Below are positions 50,713 to 63,465 of a DNA stretch of 64,000 bases, piece by piece. Origin of the DNA: Azadirachta indica (Eukaryota; Streptophyta; Magnoliopsida; Sapindales; Meliaceae). Positions within the stretch are counted from its first letter, which is position 1. Every line of letters begins with the position of its first letter. The stretch spans positions 16,529,087-16,593,086 of the forward strand of contig CM040447.1 in the NCBI GenBank assembly GCA_022749755.1, written 5' to 3'. The translations under genes and the position numbers were made by a program. Below the pieces are notes generated by a model. The model did not search any database. It was given only the letters and a program-made list of their open reading frames with translations, and had not been told where the DNA came from.

Positions 50713-51696
50713 GCAAAGATGTCGCATTAACAGTGAAAAAAGAGTTTTCACTACGGCTAAGGAACAAATCAATATATATATATATATATATATGTAAGTA
50801 ACTTCCAATTAATTATAACACTGAATTTGGATGATATTTATTAATAAAAAAAAAAACTTAGCTCCTAAGTGACGAAATAAAAAAATTTAGCCAAGAGTAA
50901 GGCCGGCTTTAAAAAGATTATGTTACATGATAGGAATAAAAAATAGGGTAAAGACCCTTCTTAGTCTCAAGGATTTGGTTCAATACGTTCATTAGTTCTA
51001 ATTATTTTTAAAATATTTTTGAAGTCTTAATTTATTAAAAAAAATAATAATTATTACTCCTACATAATAATAATTATTTAACAAAAAATAACAAATAAAT
51101 TTCTACAATTTAAAAAAATACAATACATATATATAATACATTAATTAACTATTATTATTTTATGGCACATTAATAGTATAAATAACTATTAATATATTAT
51201 AAATTTATTTTTTTTTATTTTTATTTTATATCTTAAATATATATACATATATTTGATTTAAATTACAATATAAACATCAATATTTATTATAAATATGCTT
51301 TAAGTAGATAAATTTATAAATCTATATTTTATTAACAAATTAATATTATTTATGCTTTTTCTATTTAATTTCTAATAACTACGCATTGTAATTTATTTTT
51401 GTTTCAGTTCTTACAAATAATTATAATATTAAATTAATTATATTATCATTTAATAATGTTATTATTTAATTAATTAATGTATTTTATATAAATGTAAATA
51501 ACTTTTTTCAAATTTTAGAGATTTATTTGTTAGTTTTCTTAAATAATAATTATTATTAGAGGTATAATTGTTGTTTTTCAGTAAATTAGTATTTTGAAAT
51601 CACTATGATCAATAATAACATTAGACCAAACCTTTATTCTAAAAATAATTTTTACCTTAGAAGTTATTCATATACATATATATATATATATATATA
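50713..51696. other. UGT upstream region, AT-rich
   Basis: This is the promoter side of the UGT gene with a (TA)n tract near 50772-50792, followed by very AT-rich DNA. No gene is seen. Confidence 0.5.
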
Positions 51697-53523
51697 GGGA
51701 TATTGACATTTTCCTCTCTGAGGTTTGGTCTAATAGGCAAATATCCCTAATGTTTGAGGAAAAACAGATGTCCCCTTGACATTTAGATAAATAGACAGAC
51801 CCCCCCCCCCCCCCCTGAACTTTTATTTCCGTTAGTTGGCCTGTTAGTTTATTATCATTTCTATCTCTCATCTTTTATATAATAATACTTTAATATCTAT
51901 TTTATTTCAATATAACACTTTACTTTCTATTTTAATATTTTTCACAATATAATTTTTTTAAATATAACAATTTAGTCCATATTTAATATTTTTTTTCATA
52001 ATATACTCAAGACTAAATACATTTTTAATTTTTTATTTCAATAGAAAATTTGAAAACTAAAATATTATTAAAAAAATTTAAACAATGAGTTAAATTAAAC
52101 TCATATTAAAATATTTTAAACTCATGTTAAAATATTTATATCCTTTTTTTTCTACAATAAATTTGATATTTAATTGTTAAAAGAATTTTGAAATATATTT
52201 TAATATTTTATTCTTATATTGATATTTTTATTTAAAAGATTATATTAAATTTATTATATATTTTTGGAAAAATTATGATAATATAAATAAAAAAGTAAAA
52301 AGAATTAAAAGAATTTGTTAATAGAATTAGTTATTAAATATATTTTATATTCTCATTAACCAATATAATTTAATTTTAATTAAAAATAGAAAAAGAAGAA
52401 AATTTTTTATTATTTTTATTTGCAATATATATGTATATAACATGCATTTATTGTTTATATTTTCATTTATATTTTCATATATTTTTAATATTTTTTCACA
52501 ATATATTCAAGAATAAATAAATTTTTTAATTTGTTATTTTCATAGAAAATTTTAAAAAATTTAATTATTAAAAAAATTTAAATAATGAGATAAGTCATAC
52601 TCAAATGCTAAAATATTTCTAATTTTTTGCTTTCACTTTTATAATAATAAATATTTAATTATTAAAAAATTTAATTGAAATATTTTTTTAACGTTTTATT
52701 TTTACATGTAATATATGTATTTAAAAAATTATGCTAAATTTATCATATTTTTTTAAAAAAGATATAAAAATAAAAATAATAAATACATGTTATATATATA
52801 TTACAAATAAAAATAATAAAAAATTTTCTTTTTTTATTTTTAATTAAAATTAAATTATATTAATTAATAAGAATATAAAATATATTTAATTACTAATTCT
52901 ATTAACAAATGATCTTAATTTTTTTTTACTTTTTTTATTTATATTTTCATAATTTTTCCCAAAAATATATAATAAATTTAATATAATCTTTTAAATAAAA
53001 ATATTAACATAAGAATAAAGTGTTAAAATATATTTCAAAATTCTTTTAATAATTAAATATCAAATTTATTGTAGAAAAAAGAAAAAAAAGATATAAATAT
53101 TTTAACATGAGTTTAAAATATTTTAATATGAATTTAATTTAACTCATTGCTTAAATTTTTTTAATAATATTTTATTTTTCAAATTTTCTATTGAAATAAC
53201 AAATTAAAAATGTATTTAGTTTTTTAATATATTAAAAAAAATATTAAATATGAACTAAATTGTTATATTTAAAAAAAAATTATGTTGTGAAAAATATTAA
53301 AATAGAGAGTAAAATATTATATTGAAATAAAATATATATTAAAGTATTATTATATAAAAAATGAGGGACACAAATAATAATAAACTAACAGCCAACTAAC
53401 GGAAATAAAAATTCAGGGGTATCTGCCATTTATCCAAACGTCAAGGGGTATCTGTCTTTTTTCAAACATCAGAGCATATTTACCTATTAGGTCTAATCTC
53501 AGGGGGAAAAATGTCAATATCCC
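51697..53523. mobile_element. Large fold-back element, 1.83 kb, in a (TA)n site
   Basis: The element begins GGGATATTGACATTTT and ends with the reverse complement. Arms of roughly 740 bases pair from both ends inward to about 52440 and 52780. Conserved arm phrases include CTAACGGAAATAAAA on the right and its inverse on the left. TATATA flanks both ends. A segment of the left arm (about 51990-52110) also recurs in the central loop (about 52495-52605) in the same orientation, so three related copies are present. A C16 run (51800-51815) interrupts the left arm where the right arm has only four. No transposase is encoded. Confidence 0.8.
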
Positions 53524-54429
53524 TATATATTTATACACATATAGGAAATAAAATATTCATTAAGAAATTTTTAAGCGGGGCCATCGGCAAGTATACAATT
53601 GCATGATTTAAGATATGTTTGGCAGAGAGGTATTACAATTTATTGGAAACAAAAACACCAATTAGGATGTATTTGGAAGTCAGGTATCTTACCTTTAGAG
53701 TTATAAATATAAAAGTCCTAAATGTCAAATATTGATAAAAAAAAAAAAAAGGTAAACAAACTCTTCTAAAAATTAATGTTTATCAACTATTTTTTAATGA
53801 TGAAAATGGACAACGTCAAATATACCTTTAATGACTTAGCTCTTGAACTAATTATGCTTTATAATTATTATAGATAATTGCAAAAATTCTTTAATACATA
53901 GAATTTTGTATAATGTGGCAGAGCCACTTGGAGACTAAAATAATTTGAAATTTATAAATATAAATTATTAATTTAATCTTTTTAAATTTTTTTATACGTT
54001 GATTCTTATAAATTTTGAATTATTGCATTTTGACTCTTAAACCATTAATTATAGCGCCGCCCTTATTTGTATAAATAATAGAAAAGCTGTATAAAATATA
54101 TAAAAATAAACAGTTTTTATTTATATTGATTGATTATACGTACACTGGATGAATAGAAAATTTACGGCTTACATACAGTGAGAGTCCCGCTAATCAATTT
54201 GCGGACAATTGTGGGCGCCTTAGCTTAGCTTGTTGTCGTCATTGATATTAATAAATTATATTTAATCCCTAATTGTATATAAAAGTCAAAATAAGGTTTA
54301 CAATTAACGTCTAGATCCCAAAGTGTTGATAGACAAATATATAATTGAGAAGGCTATATATACATTATAATATAGGGTTTACTAATGAGAAGTAATTATA
54401 ATACATATGTATATATATATATATATGTA
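53524..54429. other. AT-rich spacer
   Basis: No gene is supported. Short transposon-like phrases such as ATGTTTGGCAGAG and GATGTATTTGGAAG near 53615-53690 suggest MITE relics. Confidence 0.45.
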
Positions 54430-54831
54430 ATGAATTAAGTTTCTTTTTTTAATATAAATTTTTATATTATTTATAAGCTGTGAGATATATATATTTAATA
54501 GTTAAAATTAAATTCAAATAATTAAATCTAAACATATAATTATACATCATATTTTGTGTAAACTCATATATATGTGTGTGTTTGTATGTATTTATATATA
54601 TAGAGAGAGAGAGAGAAGATATACAACCTCAAATTTTTATACATATATTTATACTTGTTTAGAATATATAATATGTATATATGTAATGAATTGAGTTTCT
54701 TTTTTTTTTACACAAATTTTTATATTATTTGTAAGTTATGAGGTACATTTAATAGTTGAAATTGAACCCAAACAATTAAATCTGAACATATAATTAATAT
54801 ACAATTAATTCATTATATTTTGTGTAAACTC

Positions 54832-54867
<36 letters not shown>

Positions 54868-54930
54868 ATGTGTATAAATAGAGAGAATATCTACAACCTC
54901 AAGTTTTTACACATATGTTACCCTTATTTA
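54430..54930. repeat. 256-base tandem pair containing the fold-back MITE family
   Basis: TGAATTAAGTTTC at 54431 recurs as TGAATTGAGTTTC at 54687. Both copies run through TTTTATATTATTT, TTTGTGTAAACTCATATATA, a (TG)n tract and CAACCTCAA(A/G)TTTTTA. The inner part matches the 25481 MITE. The tandem includes MITE plus microsatellite together. Confidence 0.65.
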
Positions 54931-56773
54931 TAAACTATTGGATGTATACATTTTTAATAATTAATATTAAATTTGATATATATATATATATATAATTATA
55001 ATACATTAATTATATATTTTATATTTATTTAATTTTAATTATTAAAAATATAAAAATATATAAATTTATAAATAAAATAATTGCATGTATAAAAATATAG
55101 GTTATCCCTTGTGTGTGCGTAAATTAAGTGATGAGATCATGAGATCATGCATGAAGGGCATACAATTAAATTAAAGAATCGGTTAAATATGTTTCGGGCC
55201 GGGCACATTACGTAACAACATTATCTATATATATGCGTGTAATTTGATATCTCGAAACCTTTCCAAGCCCCGCCGGCCAAAAATTTCCTGCCAGTCCAGT
55301 TAATTTCCATTGATCTTCAAACACGGAGATGCATGCAGTTAATTTCCAGCTTAATTTTGAAATCATGTTTTAAACCAATTGATACAACCGGCAGTGAACA
55401 GACACAGATGCTCAATTAATTAATTAGCTAGTAGAATATTCAAACGAAAATATTATTTACAGTTTAACTAACTTCTTTAACAAAAAGAAGAATTGAGTAT
55501 TATTATTGTTCTGTTAATTAGATTAAGTATATATCTAAAAAAGTGACTATCTGTCTTAAATACATATAATGAAACAGTGGTCCTGTGTTTCACATGATCG
55601 TGCGATATTCTGTCTTCTTGGTGTGGTGTCAAAATATGTGGTTCTTTTGGTATATCGCTGTCGTTTATTAACAACTTTCAGCCAATTCAGGAAGACGATA
55701 CTAATTGATTAAAGAACGTAATTAGGATTATAAACAAACAATTATTTATATATATATATATATATATTAAAGTAAGAGGTGACAACTGGCGATTTCAGAT
55801 ACTAGCAACTAACATTATATCAAAAGATCACAGGTATATATATATATACACAATTAATAAGGTTTAACTGTGTTTGAACAACAGCAGCTCTACGATGGAT
55901 TAATATGATTAAGCTCGTAGCTGTTGATCATTGATGTAGGGAGTTTAGATGGGACTAACAACAGTACGATTCTTCAACTAATATGTCCTTTTTTTTTTTT
56001 TTGGGTTCTAAAATGTAAGGAATCTCTCAGCAGATCTTTTTAAACATTACAATTAGTTGTGTTATATATTTAGCTATAAAATCATGTGATCAATTTAATT
56101 TCAGCTCTAAGAAGATTTCAATTGGATACTTGTAAGTTGTAAATAAATTACAAATAACATTATTATTGTTTGATGTTATTACAATAAAAAAAAAAAAGAA
56201 AAATATTGTATGTATTTTGGTATAATTACTTATGGCGTGTTTGGTGAATACTATATTATTTTACTGGGCTGAATAAAAATTTTTTAATCCCATGTTTGGT
56301 GTCAAATTAAAGGAGACTGGATTGTATAAAAATTAAAAACAATGCATTGTAGTATATACTTAAACTTGACCCACATCCCTTAAGGGTCAAGTATAAACTG
56401 TATATTTTTAATTTTTTTAAAAAATAATTTTTAAAATATCTTACACTACCATTAATTGTTACCACCGCTGTCATTGATTGTTGCCACTATCATTACAGTG
56501 ATGAATATTGTCAGAATTTTTATTAAACATTTTTACAGCAGTACCATTAGCATCACATATTAAACATTTAATTTCAAATTTAGGATAAACAGTTATTTAA
56601 ACGGTAATAATATGATACCATTGCATAGAGTATTTAACAAAAATTCTGATAATGTTCATAACAATTTAAATAGATGACAAACCGTCCTTTATGGCAAACT
56701 GTGATAATTTTTTTTTTTGTTATTAATACATATATTTTTAAATTATTTAATTATTAATTAAGATTAATAATGT
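54931..56773. other. AT-rich spacer
   Basis: This includes a third weaker MITE-like stretch near 54930-55090, (TA)n tracts near 55747-55767 and 55836-55850, and a hairpin (TTGACCC...GGGTCAA) near 56369-56394. An element-like start (GGCGTGTTTGGTGAATAC) is at about 56234. No gene is seen. Confidence 0.45.
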
Positions 56774-56956
56774 ATAATCAAATAATAAAAAATAAATTTT
56801 CTATAATTAATATTTTATAATATAATCATATACTAAATATAATATTAATTAAATTTTATTCAATATAATCAAATAATAAAAAATAAATTTTCTATAATTA
56901 ATTTTTTTATAATATAATCATATACTAAATATAATATTATATTAAATTTTATTCAA
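56774..56956. repeat. 91-base tandem duplication
   Basis: ATAATCAAATAATAAAAAATAA at about 56774 recurs at about 56865 with one or two small indels. It lies within a probable MITE that ends near 57005. Confidence 0.7.
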
Positions 56957-57005
56957 TATAATTTATTATAATCTAATTCAATCCAATAAAATTCAATACA
57001 ATCCA

Positions 57006-57661
57006 CGACCCTGACATACGTACCTTAGATAACCGTTGAAGTATGGGAGAAGCCAATTTCCATCGGCTTAGAAAGTTGAGAAACCAATTAGATGATGTAC
57101 CAACTGCTCAAGGGAAAGTAGGCATAATATAAGTTTTACCCACTCGTCCCCTTATTTGCTGCGAAAACGCATGCAGATAAGAGTCGGGGGTTTCATGCTT
57201 GCTTCCATTGGATAGCAGAAGATAATTAAAATAAAATAGAACAGTAAATGATATACGAAGCCGAAGGCCAGCCAGCAAATCATGCAGTTGACGGCACTAC
57301 TCGATTGGTTCATGCATGCGTCATTGACGCCGAAAAGAAGGAAAGAAAGAAAGGAAGGAAGGAAATTAACTAGTAATACAGATAAGGCAGTGACATTACC
57401 AAAGAACGAAAGTCGGCAGAAATGTTTCAGTTCGAAACCAACTGTCCATCACATAATAATTTGGTTAAAAAATGCCGATAAATCAAAATAAAATTTGTTT
57501 TACCTTTTAGATTTTATGATATATATATATATATACACACACACATACATATCCAGAGTAAATGGCGACTTTCATTGCGTAGGCCAAATCCATTTGTAGT
57601 ATCAAAACGCTTACGCTCTAAGTTTCAACTAAAGATTTTTTTTTCATTTTCTTTTTATATG

Positions 57662-57699
<38 letters not shown>

Positions 57700-57700
57700 G
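57006..57700. other. Spacer with short low-AT segment, no gene supported
   Basis: Segment 57010-57430 is less AT-rich and contains an (A/G)-rich GAAAGAAAGGAAGG tract near 57340-57362. A 69-codon frame here shows no domain. (TA)n-(CA)n tracts are at about 57522-57545 and 57662-57699. Confidence 0.45.
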
Positions 57701-57704
57701 AAAG

Positions 57705-57945
57705 AATTCAACTGCATCTTTTTTTACACAAATTTTTTATATTATTTTTAAACTATTAAATTTAAACACATTCAACGATTGAAATTAAATTTAATATATA
57801 TATATATAAATTATGGTACATCAATTATGCATCAATTAAATAATTAAATTTAATTTTAATTGTTGAAAAAATTTAACAACCTAAAAATAATATAAAAATT
57901 TATGTTAAAAAAATGGTCAATGATCCTTCCCTTTATATATATTAA
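57705..57945. mobile_element. Fold-back MITE copy beside (TA)n(CA)n
   Basis: TTTTTTTACACAAATTTTTTATATTATTTTTAAACTATTAAATTTAAACACATTCAACG-like sequence is mirrored near 57865-57920 by the inverse ending TATGTTAAAAAAATGG. It matches the 25481 family and again follows a (TA)n tract. Confidence 0.55.
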
Positions 57946-58292
57946 ACAACTATTACATTTTAGCCTTACTATTATTCATTATCAATGAACTAACTATTGT
58001 AATTCTATTTACATTTTAGGTGAATTGTTATTGTAGCAGTTATTGAGATAACTGTGCCAAGTTTTGACAGATAGCCAAGACACTTGTGCACCTTGTAGAG
58101 AACACCTCATCATAATCAGTTGTCCAATGGGTCTCTTTAGTTTCATACTATTCGGACAACCTATAAACCCCCAACGATACTATAATATTTTTCTTAAGGC
58201 TACAAAATAAAATACAATACAATATTTCATATATTTTATGCTAGCTTTTTAATTTGTCTAGATATTAGAGAGGATATTATTAACCAATTTCG

Positions 58293-59298
58293 ATGGCTAA
58301 TAATGACTTTTCATCATCTTTTACTGCTGATACAGGCAACAATTTTTTAGCAGGCACACAAAACAGACAATCATAGATTGGCATAACATTTAATTTTCTG
58401 CCCTGTCAAACATGACAGGTAGAATTTCCTAATCTGAAAGTCCCAAGTTCTTCTAACCATCCGTGCAAATGACTTGGGAATTTCATAGATGGATCTAAAG
58501 TAATACTTTATAATCATAGATGAGACTTAATCAATGAGCACTATGGATAATCCAACTTATCTTTAATGGAAAAAGCAAGATTAGCTACTCCTCAATTGGC
58601 TTCTCTCTACCATGACTGAACCAATACTGGCTTCAGAGACCAATTATCTCACTTCAAAGGAGTTCTAAGATGCAGTAACTAAAATGTACTCGTCTTAGTC
58701 TCGTGCTCGAATTTTGCCACTAAAAAGCCAGCTTTAGACCATTAAGAAGAACACTCAATCCATGAGTGATTATTACACAAAAATCAAATGGCTAGCAGAT
58801 GCATTAACCGTCTCAAGGAAAGCAATTCCAAATGAAGAACTACTAGAATACATCCTAGGTGGTTTAGGGCTTGAATATGATGCGATTGTTGTAAACATTG
58901 CCTCTAGATTGGATGTAATGACTCTAGAAGATGCCTTTGCCGAGCTTTTTACCTTTAAGAGCATATTAGAACATAACAATCTGACTGGAAACCAAAGCCT
59001 TGAAGCAAATGTGACCACAAACCAAAACAATGGTGGACGGAATAAGAATAAGAAGTTAGTAAGTAGAGGTCAAAACTTCTCAGGAAATAGAATAGTTAAC
59101 AGTGGAAGAGGCAGAGGACAAATCTCAAACAAAGGCCAAGAACCCAAAGAAATATACCAAATCTATAACAAAGTGAGCCATGTGGTAGCAAATTATTGGC
59201 ATATGTTTGACAAGAATTTTCAGTTGAAAGGAAGAAATAATCAGAGACAAACTTCAGCCTATGTAATAGCTCAAGCTATAAACAATGAGAGAGGATAG
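58293..59298 (+). pseudogene. Degenerate Ty1/copia gag
   Basis: A relic start, ATG 58293 (MANNDFSSSFTADTGNNFLA), is soon broken by stops. From 58762 an open stretch of 178 codons encodes the conserved copia gag core (MSDYYTKIKWLADAL, LGGLGLEYDAIV, LEDAFAEL). The nucleocapsid zinc knuckle, expected as CQIC-N-K-V-G-H...C, reads YQIYNKVSHVVANYWH: all three cysteines are Tyr and the Gly is Ser, each explained by a G-to-A change. The element is non-functional. Sequence 57990-58290 may be its eroded 5' LTR. Confidence 0.8.
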
Positions 59299-59301
59299 TA
59301 C

Positions 59302-60799
59302 TTTGACGGTGAAGCCACCAATCATGTTACAAAAGATCTCAACAATCTCTCAGTGAAGTCAGAATACGGTGGGAAATAGAAACTCACTATTGGTAATGGT
59401 AATAAACTCTTTATTTCTAATGTTGGAAAACAGAATTTACACACAAAACACTTTAAACCTCTAATGCTAGAGAATGTGCTATATGTGCCTCACATCACCA
59501 AGAATCTATTAAGCATTTCTAAACTTATCACTGATAATGATTTGGTTGTTGAATTTCGCAATGACTTTTGCATTGTTAAGAAGAAGAGACAGAGAGTGTT
59601 GTTGGTTGGAGTGGCTCATGGAGGTCGATATCAGCTAGAAGGAAAGAGAAAACTAAAAGAGAGTTGGGAAAACCTATTTTCAAAAAATGTGTTGAATCAG
59701 AGTCAGCTTGTTTAGTTGTTTCCTTGCTTGCTTCTTTTAATCCAGAATCATCAAATCATGATGTCAATTTAGATTTAGAAACTGAGTTTGTAAATGTTGT
59801 TGATACTCTTTATAGAAGATTTGGACATCCTACTGACCAAATCCTAAAAAGTATTCTATCTACATATAAAAATCTTTCTCAAATCAATAAAAATTGCTCT
59901 TCTTCAGTTTCTGTAGCCTGCTAACTTAGGAAAAATCATAAACTAAGTTTCAAAACTAGTGAGACTAGCTCAACAAAACCATTAGAACTCATGTTTGCTG
60001 ACTTATGGGTACCTGAAGCAATTTGCTCAGGAAATGGATATAAATATTATCTTAGTACTGTAGACATTCATGGTCATTACTTTTACAAAACAAAAGTCAA
60101 ACCATATAAACATTCATTTAGTTTCATAAACAAATTGAGACTCAATTTGAAAGGAAATTCAATTCCTCCAATGTGATTCAGAAGGTGAATTCAAACCCCT
60201 TGAACATATACTAAAGAAAAAAAAGAGTTACAGTTAGATATTTTTGCCTATACACATCACATCGAAAGGAAAGACTTGAGAGAAAGCATAGACATATAGT
60301 TGAAATAGGTTTTACTCTTTTAGCTCAAAATGGTTTGCCTTTAAAATTTTTGGTGGGATTCCTTTGAAACAACAACATACCTTATCAATAGATTACCCAT
60401 AATAATTCGTAACCTTTGAATCACCATTTGAAAAATTGTTTTAAAGAAAACCTGACTATTCCTCCCTAAAAACATTTATGTGCGCCTGTTATCTTCATTT
60501 AAAACCCTACAAAATCAACATAAACTTCAGTTCCGCACTGCCAAACAACTTTACAGGATATAGTTCACAACACAAGATACAAATGTTTGCACAGCCCAAG
60601 AAGGATGTATATTGGAAGACATGTAGCTTTTAATGAATTAGTAGATTTCCTATTTAAGTCAGATCCTACCTTCACAGATAGCAAAGATATACAACTAGAG
60701 TCTAAGACTCCTAATTATACACAATTCTTCACAGCCTTCACTCCTTCATCTTTTCGTAGGATTGTAGGCGCAGATCTTAAAATTTATGGGACTTACTGA
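59302..60799 (+). pseudogene. Degenerate copia protease/integrase region
   Basis: After gag, the protease active site appears as YFDGEATNHVT (expected D-S-G-A-T), preceded by a TAG in place of Trp. GAG-pre-integrase motifs follow (NVLYVPHITKNLLSISKL, YRRFGHPTDQIL). The integrase core start is at ELMFADLWVPEAICSGNG with FKYYLSxVD-like KYYLSTVDIHGHY. An integrase C-terminal remnant (YIGRHVAFNE) lies near 60604. Frames change and stops occur throughout. No intact enzyme is encoded. Confidence 0.8.
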
Positions 60800-61389
60800 G
60801 TTGTAAATTGAATGAGATAAGCTACATTGGATTGACGTAACAATTCTGTTCTTACTTAGGTCAGGAAATGTTAATTAATAGGAGAGTTATATGATGTATA
60901 AAATTAAATTAGTAGTTTAAGTCATAATTATTATGATTCAAATCTTTCCCTCCAAATTATTACTCAAACAGACGAGATAAGCATCAATTCTGTCATAATC
61001 AAGATGACAAAACTCTAGAATAAAATAAATATAATAGAAAACTTAGTAGAAAAGGCTAACACAATTAATTAACATTACTGGTTATGATAGAGGTACAAGT
61101 TTCAGTTAATCCTAAAAAACAGGCTTCACACACCCACAATGGAGTACCAGATAGAATAAGATAAAGAGATGATGACCAAATTAATTTCCATAATTTGAAG
61201 CAAAAATGAAATGTTAGATGATCTTCAACCTAGATTGGAGCAATATGACAGGAGTCCCTCAATTACAACCAGATTGGAGCAATCAAGGTAATATCAGTTG
61301 GTTTTCATGTTTTACAATCCAGAGTATTGCTTCCATTTTTCAGAAAACATGTACAATATTTTTTGCATCCTTATAATGTAGGTCATGTG

Positions 61390-61551
61390 TAGATTCCATT
61401 TGGTTTTCATTGTGTTTGATCCATCGAGCAAGGAGGCATACTATTTGGACCCTTTGAAAGGACAATTAGGTGAAGATTTCTCAGAACTAGTTGATATGCA
61501 AGCGCGACTTAATTATTACTTCTCTTTATGATTAACAGTACAAATGTATGA
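61390..61551 (+). pseudogene. Ulp1/C48-peptidase-like fragment from another transposon
   Basis: The frame reads RFHLVFIVFDPSSKEAYYLD then PLKGQL, resembling the HW-(x)-VLIVxDP...YYLDPL core of plant transposon-associated Ulp1-like proteases (His at the start, Asp in FDP). The flanking parts are missing, and the frame closes at a TGA soon after. This is a relic, and the assignment is from motif only. Confidence 0.4.
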
Positions 61552-62377
61552 ACTAAATTTGTACAAAATTTTATATACATGGGGCTTACAATGTTCACTG
61601 TTGAAGATTGTAAAACAAAGATAAATGTTTAGCTGACAACTGTTAAGTTATTTAAATTCATACTTTAATCATATATGCATCTTTGTATGAATGTATGCTA
61701 ACTTACCTCATGTAAGATATTTAACTTATCTAATGTACCCATTTGGTACATATTACAAATATCATTAATTTCTATGTCAAATTGGCCTCAGAGCGACTAA
61801 GTTCAGTTAAGTTTAGGTATTATGTAATGTGATATATGCAGATATTATGGATAATAGAACTTTACTTGTGAAGGATGTAAGTATTTGCAATATATTGTGC
61901 ATGGTTACAATATCTAATACTTATTTTTTTTCTCCAAATTTGTTTTTGTTATTCAATTTGTAGTTTAAAGAGAGTAAGACATGTAACGAAGAAGAAATAG
62001 ATGATACCCAGATGACATGGGCAAATTTTATTTCTGACTTGATTTTAAATGGTAATTTGGCATAGACATGAGTTGCAAGGGTTTTATTTTTAATTACAAA
62101 TGATAACTTTGATGTTTGTTTATTGGGTAAGTACTTTGATGAAGATAGTTTGTACTAGTTTGATGAAAATCTGGGATCTTGTGGTTGGTTATACATTGAA
62201 GAAAGTTTGTAGTTGTTGTAGATTTGGCATAATTTCAGATTTTGTGGTTATGATGCTGAAATGAAGTTACAGACTTGCCATTCTAGATTTATATAGTATA
62301 TATTTTAATTTTTCAAGTTTTCTATTTGTTAAATAAAAAAGTTATATATACCATTGTCAACATGACACATATTATGT

Positions 62378-63127
62378 TAAGACTAGTTCGAGATTGCTGT
62401 AAATTTTAAAATAATTTGCTTATGTTGTGCTTTAGAACTAATCAATTTAAAGATTATCAGTTTAGCATTTGCTAAATTTTATATTCAAAAGTGCTGTGAA
62501 TTTGAAAAATTTTTTACTATAGTCTTGTAAATTTTGCTGTTAAAATATTATAGTGATATAAATGACAGAATACATATATATATATATATATATATGTTAT
62601 AATATAAAAATAATTTATAACAAGAAAAATAATTATTTTTATTATCAAATATAATTTCAACATTGCATGGTTTCAAAAGGAATGAAAAAAATCCAAAAAA
62701 ATTGAATAGATTAAAGTATTATAGTAAACAACAAGCACCAAAATAAATTAACAAAAAATAAAATACTGACCTTGATGATGGTTGTGCAGAAAAAATGCTT
62801 GAACCATAAAATTATATTTTGAAAAAATAAAGTTTACATGAAAGAAAACAAATAAAATGAATGGTTTAAATACTTAAACTTTGTTAAGAGCAATTTTAGA
62901 TTTATATAAATTAGGTAGAGACAAAAATAAAATTATAAAGATAAATAAAACAGATGTTGAAAATTAGATTTTGGAAAGCAGGTAAAACCTACTTTTCAAA
63001 ATTTACTGTGAGATAATAGATTTTAAATAAAAACAGTTTTGAGAAAAAAAATAACCAAACACATAAAAAAAATTTTACAATTAAAACTCACTTTTAAACT
63101 TTCTCGCAGCAATTCCAAATAGGCTCT
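62378..63127. mobile_element. TIR element, probably hAT-like MITE
   Basis: The left end GACTAGTTCGAGATTGCTGT pairs with the reverse complement of the right end (GAGCCTATTTGGAATTGCTG). A (TA)n tract lies inside at 62573-62594. A relative of its left end is near 26905. No transposase and no confident target duplication were found. Confidence 0.5.
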
Positions 63128-63465
63128 TAATCATAATAAGCCAATAAAAAATATCAACAAAATCTGATGGATAAGTGTCAAGAAGTGCCAATTAAACCAA
63201 AGTCAACACAAAAACATACATCGTATTATAGCAATTTAAATACGTTGTAGGTCTCTGACGCACAAATATCAAAAGGTGCACATTGAAGGTTATTTCTTGA
63301 TACATCCTGTATCTCTGTATCTTGACAAATAATCAAAGCATTGTATCTCCTAAAACTTATAATATGTCACCCATTCTTAAGGTGATTTAAGTTGACATAA
63401 AACTAAAAGTCAACAAAAGGTGTTCATGATACATAATTTCAGTCATGATAGGGATTTTTTTCGTA

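Larger units (their letters stand above)
60800..63465. other. DNA interrupting the copia element between integrase and RT
   Basis: About 2.65 kb separates integrase and reverse-transcriptase remnants, which are normally nearly contiguous. It contains a Ulp1-like fragment (61380-61551), a small exon-like piece near 61964-62065 and a TIR element (62378-63127). No intact gene is seen. Boundaries of the interrupting DNA are not sharply defined. Confidence 0.5.

Noticed and set aside
57282..57491. 69-codon frame near the (GAAG)n tract
   Set aside because: Its lysine-rich part comes from a purine microsatellite and no homologue is recognised.
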